Source: DSNY01 sp016861185
Lineage (GTDB): Bacteria > Pseudomonadota > Gammaproteobacteria > Burkholderiales > Burkholderiaceae_F
DNA length: 30,780 nt
Direction: 5' to 3'
Assembly: GCA_030263275.1 (NCBI GenBank)
Contig: SZOR01000044.1
Span: forward strand, 1 to 30,780
The notes under the pieces were generated by a model. That model was not told the DNA's origin, did no database searches, and saw nothing but the letters and a program-made list of their open reading frames with translations. The number at the start of each line of letters is the position of its first letter. Within the stretch, counting starts at the first letter, position 1. Made by a program: the position numbers and the translations under genes. Of the stretch, positions 24,974-30,780 are shown in pieces.

Positions 24974-25825
24974 GTGAAGTTGGATCTGCATCGCATCAAC
25001 GCCGACCTGCACGCGCATTCCACCGTTTCCGACGGCACGATGACACCCCGCGCGCTGGTCGAGCGCGCGCATGCGCAGGGTGTCGAGCTGTTCGCGCTGA
25101 CCGATCACGACGAAGTCGCCGGGTTGCACGAGGCCGCACTCGCCGCCGCCGAACTCGGCCTGGACTTCGTGCCGGGGGTGGAGATTTCGGTCACCTGGAG
25201 CGGGCAGACGGTGCATATCGTCGGCCTCGGCATCGATGCGGGCAACGCCGCGCTGATCGAAGGGCTCGCGCACGTGCGCTCGGGCCGGATGCGGCGTGCG
25301 CAGGCGATGGCCGACGCGCTCGCGGCGGCCGGACACCCGGGCGCGCTCGAAGGCGCGCTCGCCTATGCCGGCAACGTCGATCTCGTCTCGCGCACGCATT
25401 TCGCGCGCTGGCTCGTCGAGACCGGGGCCTGCGACGACGTGCGCGAGGTATTCACGAAGTATCTCGTCGCCGGCAAGCCGGGCTACGTGCCGCACCAATG
25501 GGCCGAACTGCGCCAAGCGGTCGCGTGGATCGCGGGGGCAGGCGGGGTCGCGATCGTCGCGCATCCGGGCCGGTACAAGTTCGGCGATGACGAGTTGCGC
25601 GCCTTGCTCGCCGAGTTCCGCGACGCGGGCGGGCTCGCGGTCGAGGTGTCGACCAGCAATCACACCGCGCAGCAGACGCGCAAGTTCGCGAAGCTGGCGC
25701 GCGAGTTCGAACTCGAAGCTTCGCGCGGCAGCGACTTTCACAGTCCGAACGAATCGCAGGTCGAGCTGGGTCGCGTGCAAGCGCTGCCCGATGCGCTGGT
25801 GCCCGTGTGGCGCAGATTCGTGTAG
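24974..25825 (+). CDS. PHP domain phosphoesterase (RNase AM / YciV family)
   Basis: Metal-dependent phosphoesterase of 283 residues. The PHP motifs are D11-L-H13-A-H15-S (INADLHAHSTVSDGT), the LTDHDE motif (D44, H45), PGVEIS, VAHPGRY and GSDFH. E. coli YciV (Rnm) is a 5'-3' exonuclease that acts on short RNA and 3',5'-bisphosphates and helps mature 23S rRNA. The present protein is close in length and motifs. The start is GTG at 24974. The stop TAG is directly followed by the ATG of yciO, the same pair as in E. coli, so the two are probably coupled. Confidence 0.9.
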   Translation: MKLDLHRINADLHAHSTVSDGTMTPRALVERAHAQGVELFALTDHDEVAGLHEAALAAAELGLDFVPGVEISVTWSGQTVHIVGLGIDAGNAALIEGLAHVRSGRMRRAQAMADALAAAGHPGALEGALAYAGNVDLVSRTHFARWLVETGACDDVREVFTKYLVAGKPGYVPHQWAELRQAVAWIAGAGGVAIVAHPGRYKFGDDELRALLAEFRDAGGLAVEVSTSNHTAQQTRKFAKLAREFELEASRGSDFHSPNESQVELGRVQALPDALVPVWRRFV

Positions 25826-26464
25826 ATGGCGCAAGTCTTCACGGTCCATCCGCAGAATCCGCAGCTTCGCCTTCTGCGGCAGGCCGCGCAGTTGATCGAT
25901 CACGGCGCGCTCGCCGCGATCCCCACGGACTCGTGCTACGCGCTCGTCTGCCATCTCGACGACAAAGTCGCAGTCGATCGGCTGCGCCGCATCCGCCGCA
26001 TCGACGAGCGGCATCACCTGTCGCTGCTGTGCCGCGACCTGTCGGAGATTGCGGCCTATGCGCAGGTCGACAACAAGCAGTACCGGCTGCTGAAGATCGC
26101 AACTCCGGGCCCTTACACCTTCATCCTCGACGCCACGCGCGAAGTGCCGCGGCGCCTGTCGCATCCGTCGCGCAAGACGATCGGCATCCGCATCCCCGAC
26201 CATCCGGTCGCGCTCGCGCTGCTCGACGTGCTCGGCCAGCCGCTGATCGGCACCACGCTGATGCTGCCGGGCGACGAGCTGCCGCTGAACGATGTCGAGG
26301 ACATCCGTGCGCGGCTGGAGCACGACATCGACGTGATCGTCGACGCCGGCGCGTGCGGCGTGGAACCGACCACGATCATCGACCTGACGGGTCGCGAGGC
26401 GGTCGTGCTGCGGCACGGGCGCGGTGCGCTCGAACCGCTCGGGCTCGCGCCCGCCGAAAGCTGA
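25826..26464 (+). CDS. yciO: YciO family protein (Sua5/YrdC/TsaC-like)
   Basis: Protein of 212 residues with the YrdC/TsaC fold. It shows AAIPTDSCYALVCHLDD (about 29-45), the KQYRLLKIATPGPYTFIL region (TsaC-like PGPYT), RKTIGIRIPDHPVA, and the C-terminal IDLTGREAVVLRHGRG. YciO is distinct from the essential TsaC, which makes threonylcarbamoyl-AMP for tRNA t6A. Its own role is not settled, and it may have weak or reverse activity. The ATG directly follows the stop of the PHP gene without a gap. Confidence 0.9.
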   Translation: MAQVFTVHPQNPQLRLLRQAAQLIDHGALAAIPTDSCYALVCHLDDKVAVDRLRRIRRIDERHHLSLLCRDLSEIAAYAQVDNKQYRLLKIATPGPYTFILDATREVPRRLSHPSRKTIGIRIPDHPVALALLDVLGQPLIGTTLMLPGDELPLNDVEDIRARLEHDIDVIVDAGACGVEPTTIIDLTGREAVVLRHGRGALEPLGLAPAES

Positions 26465-26494
26465 ACCGCACATCGAACGCGCGAGACGCGCTGC

Positions 26495-26500
26495 TAGACT
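26495..26500 (+). promoter_or_regulatory. candidate -10 element of the M50 protease gene
   Basis: TAGACT lies seven bases before the ATG at 26508 in the 43-base gap after yciO. If used, it would give a leaderless or nearly leaderless mRNA. It resembles the elements at 455, 19873, 24962 and 29071. Confidence 0.3.
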
Positions 26501-26507
26501 GCGGCGC

Positions 26508-27155
26508 ATGGAAGGTCTGATTCAGGCGATCACCGTCTATGCGATTCCCGTGCTGTTCGCCATCACGCTCCACGAGGCGGCTCACGGCTACGTCGCGCGC
26601 ATCTTCGGCGACCAGACGGCTTTCGTCGCCGGCCGCATCACGCTCAATCCGCTGAAGCACATCGATCCGGTCGGCACGATCATCGTGCCGATCGCGATCC
26701 TGCTCGTGTCCAAGCTGGCGGGCGGGGGCGGCTTCCTGTTCGGCTGGGCAAAGCCCGTGCCCGTGAGCTTCGGCAATCTGCGGCATCCGAAGCGGGACAT
26801 GATCTGGGTCGCGGCGGCCGGTCCCGGCGCGAATCTGTTCATGGCGATCGCGTGGGCGCTGTTCCTGAAGATCCAGCTCGTCTTCAGTCTGAACGAGACC
26901 TTCTTCGTCGAGATGGCGAAGGCCGGCATCTTCGTCAACATCGGCCTGATGGCGCTGAACCTGCTTCCGGTGCCGCCGCTTGACGGCGGTCGCATCGCCG
27001 TCGGGTTGCTGCCGCACCGGCTCGCGTGGCAGTTTTCGCGCATCGAGCCCTACGGTCTATTCATCATCCTGATCCTGCTGGCGACCAACACGCTCGGCTT
27101 CTTCCTCGTGCCGTTTTACAGGCTCGGGCTGGCGGTCGTCGAACTGTTCATCTGA
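26508..27155 (+). CDS. site-2 protease family membrane metalloprotease (M50B)
   Basis: Inner-membrane protease of 215 residues with five to six hydrophobic segments. The zinc motif H22-E23-x2-H26 lies in the first segment (LHEAAHGYVARIFGD). The third ligand D159 is in NLLPVPPLDGG in a later segment. There is no PDZ domain, so this is the short SpoIVFB/Rip-like group and not RseP. Substrate unknown. I start at the ATG at 26508 because the upstream codons (an arginine-rich stretch) overlap yciO. It is one base from trpS (stop at 27155, start at 27157). This protease-trpS pairing is common in betaproteobacteria. Confidence 0.9.
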   Translation: MEGLIQAITVYAIPVLFAITLHEAAHGYVARIFGDQTAFVAGRITLNPLKHIDPVGTIIVPIAILLVSKLAGGGGFLFGWAKPVPVSFGNLRHPKRDMIWVAAAGPGANLFMAIAWALFLKIQLVFSLNETFFVEMAKAGIFVNIGLMALNLLPVPPLDGGRIAVGLLPHRLAWQFSRIEPYGLFIILILLATNTLGFFLVPFYRLGLAVVELFI

Positions 27156-27156
27156 A

Positions 27157-28359
27157 ATGCTCTTCCCCGATCGTGTACTCTCCGGCATGCGCCCGACCGG
27201 CGCGCTGCACATCGGCCACTACCACGGCGCGCTGAAGAACTGGGTCAAGCTGCAGGAAGAGCATCCCTGCTTCTTCTTCGTCGCCGACTGGCATGCGCTG
27301 ACGACGCACTACGAGACGCCCGAAGTGCTCGAGGCGAGCGTGTGGGACATGCTGGTCGACTGGTTCGCCGCCGGCATCGATCCGCAGAAGTCGACCGTCT
27401 TCCTGCAGTCGCGCGTGCCGGAGCACGCGGAGCTGTTCCTGCTGCTGTCGATGGCCACGCCGCTCGGCTGGCTTGAACGCGTGCCGACCTACAAGGATCA
27501 GATCGAAAAGCTCAAGGATCGCGATCTCGCGACCTACGGCTTTCTCGGCTACCCGCTGATGCAGGCCGCCGACATCCTGATCTACCGCGCCAGCATGGTT
27601 CCGGTCGGCGAGGACCAGGTGCCGCACATCGAGATGACGCGCGAGATCGCGCGCCGCTTCAACCACCTGTTCGGCCGCGAGCCCGGCTTCGAGGAAAAGG
27701 CGCAGGCGGCGGTGAAGAAGCTCGGCGGGAAGGCCGGCAAGCAGTTCATGGAGGCACGCACCAAGTGGCAGCAGGACGGCGACGCCGCCGCGCGCGATGC
27801 CGGCCGCGCTTTGGTCGCCGCCGCGAGCGTCCCGCAGGAGGATCGCGAACGCTTGATCGGCTATCTCGAAGGCGGCACGCGCAGCGTGCTGGCCGAGCCG
27901 GCCGCCAAGCTCACCGAAACGCCGAAGCTGCCGGGGCTCGACGGCCAGAAGATGTCGAAGAGCTACGGCAACGCGGTGCTGATGCGCGAAGAGCCGAAGG
28001 TGCTGACGGAGAAGATCCGCCGCATGACCACCGATCCCGCGCGCGTGCGCCGCTCCGACCCCGGCGAACCGGAGCGCTGCCCCGTCTGGCAACTTCACAA
28101 GGTCTATTCGGACGAAGCGACCCGCGACTGGGTGGTCAAGGGCTGCCGCAGCGCCGGCATCGGCTGCCTCGAGTGCAAGCAGCCCCTGATCGACGCGATG
28201 CTGCGCGAGCAGCAGGGCTGGCGCGAACGTGCTCAGCCCTATCTGGACGACCCCGCGATGCTGCGCGCGATCGTTGCCGACGGCTGCGACCGCGCCCGCA
28301 AGGCCGCGCAGGAAACGATGCACGACGTGCGCGACGTGATGGGGCTCAATTACACATAG
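27157..28359 (+). CDS. trpS: tryptophanyl-tRNA synthetase
   Basis: Class I aminoacyl-tRNA synthetase that charges tRNA-Trp, 400 residues. It has H18-I-G-H21 (TGALHIGHYHGALKNW) and K-M-S-K-S (about 265-269, QKMSKSYGN). The N-terminus RVLSGMRPTG is typical of TrpRS. It is longer than the 330-residue E. coli enzyme, as are other betaproteobacterial TrpRSs, owing to an insertion between about residues 180 and 250 (FEEKAQAAVKKLGGKAGKQ and what follows). The ATG lies one base after the M50 protease stop, so it is in the same operon. Confidence 0.96.
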   Translation: MLFPDRVLSGMRPTGALHIGHYHGALKNWVKLQEEHPCFFFVADWHALTTHYETPEVLEASVWDMLVDWFAAGIDPQKSTVFLQSRVPEHAELFLLLSMATPLGWLERVPTYKDQIEKLKDRDLATYGFLGYPLMQAADILIYRASMVPVGEDQVPHIEMTREIARRFNHLFGREPGFEEKAQAAVKKLGGKAGKQFMEARTKWQQDGDAAARDAGRALVAAASVPQEDRERLIGYLEGGTRSVLAEPAAKLTETPKLPGLDGQKMSKSYGNAVLMREEPKVLTEKIRRMTTDPARVRRSDPGEPERCPVWQLHKVYSDEATRDWVVKGCRSAGIGCLECKQPLIDAMLREQQGWRERAQPYLDDPAMLRAIVADGCDRARKAAQETMHDVRDVMGLNYT

Positions 28360-28372
28360 GATTGCGCATGGC

Positions 28373-28489
28373 GGATTGCGGATTGCGCTTTGTGCCGACG
28401 CGCCTGCGCCGCACGTTGAGAGCGCGCTGAAGTCCGCACGGCGACTGCGCTCAAGTTGCGCGGACCTCCCCATCCGCAATCCGCAATCC
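28373..28489. repeat. inverted pair of heptamer repeats flanking an 87-base loop
   Basis: GGATTGCGGATTGCG (28373-28387) and its exact reverse complement CGCAATCCGCAATCC (28475-28489) lie between trpS and the methyltransferase gene. Each arm consists of tandem heptamers, and a further GGATTGCG copy is at 28359-28366. The right arm ends five bases before the ATG of the next gene and takes the place where a ribosome binding site would be. The loop is GC-rich with no coding potential that I can support. Confidence 0.75.
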
Positions 28490-28493
28490 GAGA

Positions 28494-29051
28494 ATGCACG
28501 GTCCCGACATCGCGTCTGCCTGGGTGCAACGCTTCGCGCCGCTAATCGCGCGCGACGCGAACGTGCTCGACGTGGCGTGCGGCAACGGCAGGCATGCGAG
28601 GCTGTTCGCGCGGCGCGGCTGCGTCGTCGATGCGGTCGATCGCGATCCGGCGTGCGGAGAACTGCTGGCGGACGAACCGAACGTCCGCTTCCTCGCTGCC
28701 GATCTCGAAGAAGGGCCGTGGCCGTACGCGGGTCGGCGGTTCGACGCGATCGTCGTCGCCAACTACCTGCATCGGCCGCTGTTTCCGCAACTCGTCGCTT
28801 CGCTTGCCGAAGGCGGCGTGCTGATCTACGAGACCTTCGCGGCCGGCAACGAACGCTACGGCCGGCCGTCGAACCCGGACTTTCTGCTGAAGCCGCGCGA
28901 ACTGCTCGACGCCTTCGGCGTGCAGCTTCACGTGCTTGCATTCGAAGACGGCGTCGTCGACGCGCCGCGGCCCGCGCGCATCCAGCGGCTGTGCGGCGTG
29001 CGCGCTTCGGCCGACGCGCACGAGCGTCTGCGGCTCGACGCAGCCGACTGA
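28494..29051 (+). CDS. class I SAM-dependent methyltransferase
   Basis: Methyltransferase of 185 residues. Motif I is NVLDVACGNGRHARLFARRG (about 23-42), the acidic end of the next strand is VDAVDRDP, then LAADLEEGPWPY, and the motif IV-like FDAIVVANYLHRP. The end of the domain has GGVLIYETFAAGNERYGRPSNP. It is close to the TehB/Tam-like small methyltransferases. No substrate can be assigned. No Shine-Dalgarno sequence precedes the ATG because the heptamer inverted repeat ends directly upstream. The gene lies between trpS and dapA. Confidence 0.87.
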   Translation: MHGPDIASAWVQRFAPLIARDANVLDVACGNGRHARLFARRGCVVDAVDRDPACGELLADEPNVRFLAADLEEGPWPYAGRRFDAIVVANYLHRPLFPQLVASLAEGGVLIYETFAAGNERYGRPSNPDFLLKPRELLDAFGVQLHVLAFEDGVVDAPRPARIQRLCGVRASADAHERLRLDAAD

Positions 29052-29070
29052 GCGGGCGCAGCGCCGGATG

Positions 29071-29079
29071 TAGAATCGC
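29071..29079 (+). promoter_or_regulatory. candidate -10 element of dapA
   Basis: TAGAATCGC lies 48 bases before the dapA ATG, in the gap after the methyltransferase stop. It is identical to the elements at 455 and 19873. The -35 region is weak. Confidence 0.35.
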
Positions 29080-29127
29080 CGCCTTCGTTCGGCTCGGCCG
29101 ACGCCTTCACGAGTCCACCGCGCGCAC

Positions 29128-30003
29128 ATGATCACCGGCAGCCTGGTCGCCATCGTCAGTCCGATGCACGAGGACGGTTCGCTCGACTACGACGCGTACC
29201 GCAAGTTGATCGAGTGGCATATCGCCGAAGGAACGAACGGCATCGTCGCCGTCGGCACGACCGGCGAGTCGCCGACCGTCGACCACGACGAGCACTGCGA
29301 GCTGATCCGCGTGGCGGTCGAGACCGCCCGCAAGCGTGTTCCCGTGATCGCCGGCACCGGCGGCAACTCGACCGCGGAGGCGATCGATCTCACCCACTAC
29401 GCGAAGAAGGCGGGCGCCGACGCGACGCTGCAGGTCGTGCCCTACTACAACAAGCCGACGCAGGAGGGGCTCTATCAGCACTTCCGCAAGGTCGCCGAAA
29501 CCTGCGGCCTGCCGGTGATCCTGTACAACGTGCCGGGCCGAACCGTCGCCGATCTCGCGAACGACACGACGCTGCGGCTGGCGCAGGTGCCGGGCATCGT
29601 CGGCGTCAAGGACGCGACCGGCGATCCGGCGCGCGCGGCGGATCTGCTCAGGCGCGCGCCCAAGGACTTCGCCGTCTACAGCGGCAACGACGACTCGGCG
29701 CTCGCGCTGATGCTGCTGGGCGGCCACGGCGTGATTTCGGTCACCGCCAACGTCGCGCCGAAGCTGATGAGCGAACTCGCCAAGGCCGCGCTCGCCGGGG
29801 ACCTGGCGCGCGCGCGCGCGATCAATAACCAGCTGCTGCCGCTGCACATGAAGCTCTTCGTCGAAGCGAATCCGATTCCGGTCAAATGGGCGCTGGCGCG
29901 GATGGGACGCATCGGCAAGGGCATTCGGCTCCCGCTGGTGCCGCTGGCCAAGGCGAACGAACCCGTCGTCGAAGCTGCGCTCAAAGAAGCCGGTTTGCTG
30001 TAA
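29128..30003 (+). CDS. dapA: 4-hydroxy-tetrahydrodipicolinate synthase
   Basis: First committed enzyme of lysine and diaminopimelate synthesis, condensing pyruvate with aspartate semialdehyde. The 291-residue protein carries the full active site at the E. coli positions: T44 and T45 (GTTGES), Y133 (ILYNVPGR), and the Schiff-base lysine K161 (VGVKDATGD). The start ATG at 29128 gives MITGSLVAIVSPM, the usual N-terminus. It is followed by bamC with a 24-base gap, a conserved pair in beta- and gammaproteobacteria. Confidence 0.97.
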   Translation: MITGSLVAIVSPMHEDGSLDYDAYRKLIEWHIAEGTNGIVAVGTTGESPTVDHDEHCELIRVAVETARKRVPVIAGTGGNSTAEAIDLTHYAKKAGADATLQVVPYYNKPTQEGLYQHFRKVAETCGLPVILYNVPGRTVADLANDTTLRLAQVPGIVGVKDATGDPARAADLLRRAPKDFAVYSGNDDSALALMLLGGHGVISVTANVAPKLMSELAKAALAGDLARARAINNQLLPLHMKLFVEANPIPVKWALARMGRIGKGIRLPLVPLAKANEPVVEAALKEAGLL

Positions 30004-30027
30004 CCGGCACCGAGGAGACGTTCCGTG

Positions 30028-30780
30028 ATGCAAGGCATGCTGCGCGTGCGTTCATGGGTTCTGCCTGCCGTTGCCGCCCTCGGGGTGCTGGCGGCGGGCT
30101 GCAGCTCGATCGGACTGACCAGCGACAAGGTCGACTACAAGTCGGTGCAGGCGGTCAAGCCGCTCGACGTTCCGCCCGATCTTTCGCAGCTTCCGCGCAG
30201 CGACCGCTACGCGGTGCCCGACAGGCCGGGCGTGGCGAGCGCCTCGTCGGCCGCCGCGCCGGCCGCTGCACCCATCGCAGTCGGCGGCGCCGCGGTCGCG
30301 CCCGCGGTTCCGAACGCGCGCATCGAACGCGCGGGCGACCAGCGTTGGCTCGCGGTCGACGTTCCGCCGGAAGCCGCCTACGCGGTGGTCAAGGAATTCT
30401 GGCCGAGCATCGGGCTGGCGATCGAGCGCGAGGATCCGGCCGCGGGCATCGTCGAAACCGTATGGGCCGAGAACCGCGCGAAGCTGCCGCAGGACATCAT
30501 CCGCCGCACGATCGGCCGCGTGTTCGACACCCTGTATTCGACCGGGGAGCAGGACAAGTACCGCACGCGCATCGAGCGCACCGCGAAGAACACGTCCGAG
30601 ATCTACGTCAGCCATCGCGGCATGATCGAGGTCTTCACCTCGCAGGCGCAGGACTCGACCAAGTGGCAGCCGCGCCCCTCGGATCCCGAGATGGAAGCCG
30701 AGATGCTGCAGCGGCTGGCGCTGCGCTTCGCGCCGCGCGCCGCGCAGACGGCCGCGGCGCCGGCGGCCGCCGGGGCGACG
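30028..30780 (+). CDS. bamC: outer-membrane protein assembly factor BamC (3' end cut by the window)
   Basis: Lipoprotein subunit of the BAM complex that inserts beta-barrel proteins in the outer membrane. The visible 251 codons contain no stop, so the gene continues beyond 30780. A lipoprotein signal ends at C25 (LGVLAAGC). The BamC N-terminal region with DYKSVQAVKPLDVPPDLSQL follows, then a proline/alanine linker and the helix-grip domain (WLAVDVPPEAAYAVVKEFW and DTLYSTGEQDKYRTRIER). The ATG at 30028 has a ribosome binding site GAGGAG (30012-30017). A GTG at 30025 is also possible. It lies 24 bases after dapA and is probably in the same operon. The dapA-bamC (nlpB) pair is conserved. Confidence 0.92.
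   Translation, partial: MQGMLRVRSWVLPAVAALGVLAAGCSSIGLTSDKVDYKSVQAVKPLDVPPDLSQLPRSDRYAVPDRPGVASASSAAAPAAAPIAVGGAAVAPAVPNARIERAGDQRWLAVDVPPEAAYAVVKEFWPSIGLAIEREDPAAGIVETVWAENRAKLPQDIIRRTIGRVFDTLYSTGEQDKYRTRIERTAKNTSEIYVSHRGMIEVFTSQAQDSTKWQPRPSDPEMEAEMLQRLALRFAPRAAQTAAAPAAAGAT

Overview
The window is GC-rich chromosomal DNA from a betaproteobacterium, most likely of the order Burkholderiales. The evidence is the strong GC bias at third codon positions, the gene orders pyrG-kdsA-(DUF1330)-eno-ftsB and PHP-yciO-M50 protease-trpS-methyltransferase-dapA-bamC, and a KDO-8-phosphate synthase that reads like Burkholderia KdsA. Genes are tightly packed on both strands. There are no rRNA or tRNA genes, insertion sequences or CRISPR arrays, and the largest gene-free gap is about 220 bases.

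Layout. 1-1908: an acyl-CoA thioesterase and the two subunits of a 3-oxoacid CoA-transferase (scoA, scoB). 2126-5025: a cation diffusion facilitator, a DUF1624 membrane protein, a GFA-family zinc protein and a tail-anchored hypothetical protein. 5145-10824: a periplasmic glycerophosphodiester phosphodiesterase, then pyrG, kdsA, a DUF1330 protein, eno and ftsB. 10830-14495: a COG4091-type dehydrogenase, an aromatic-rich lipoprotein, hslO, and a tandem left-handed beta-helix protein. 14566-19869: a cobalamin-dependent acyl-CoA mutase operon with a divergent GntR regulator. 19910-24908: a ferritin-like DUF455 protein, two small paralogous unknown proteins, a frameshifted MaoC gene, an acyl-CoA synthetase and an alpha/beta hydrolase. 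24974-30780: a PHP phosphoesterase, YciO, an M50 protease, TrpRS, a methyltransferase, DapA and the start of BamC.

The most informative system is the minus-strand operon 19089-14566: small B12-binding subunit, PaaK-like CoA ligase, MeaB-type GTPase, large mutase subunit. The large subunit carries Ile90, Asp117 and Gln208, the residues that mark 2-hydroxyisobutyryl-CoA mutase, and not the Tyr/Arg pair of methylmalonyl-CoA mutase. The operon therefore probably activates 2-hydroxyisobutyrate to its CoA ester and isomerises it to 3-hydroxybutyryl-CoA. The CoA-transferase 13 kb away could act in the acetoacetyl-CoA/acetoacetate step that follows. A GTATAC-centred palindrome between the operon and the GntR gene is a candidate operator.

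The least described object is the 350-residue tandem beta-helix protein (13443-14495). Its two gamma-carbonic-anhydrase-like halves each lack part of the zinc-binding histidine triad, and the retained positions are complementary. Other points of interest are the paralogous pair of unknown small proteins, the MaoC gene that lost its catalytic loop through a frameshifting deletion, and at least four different families of palindromic or heptameric intergenic repeats.
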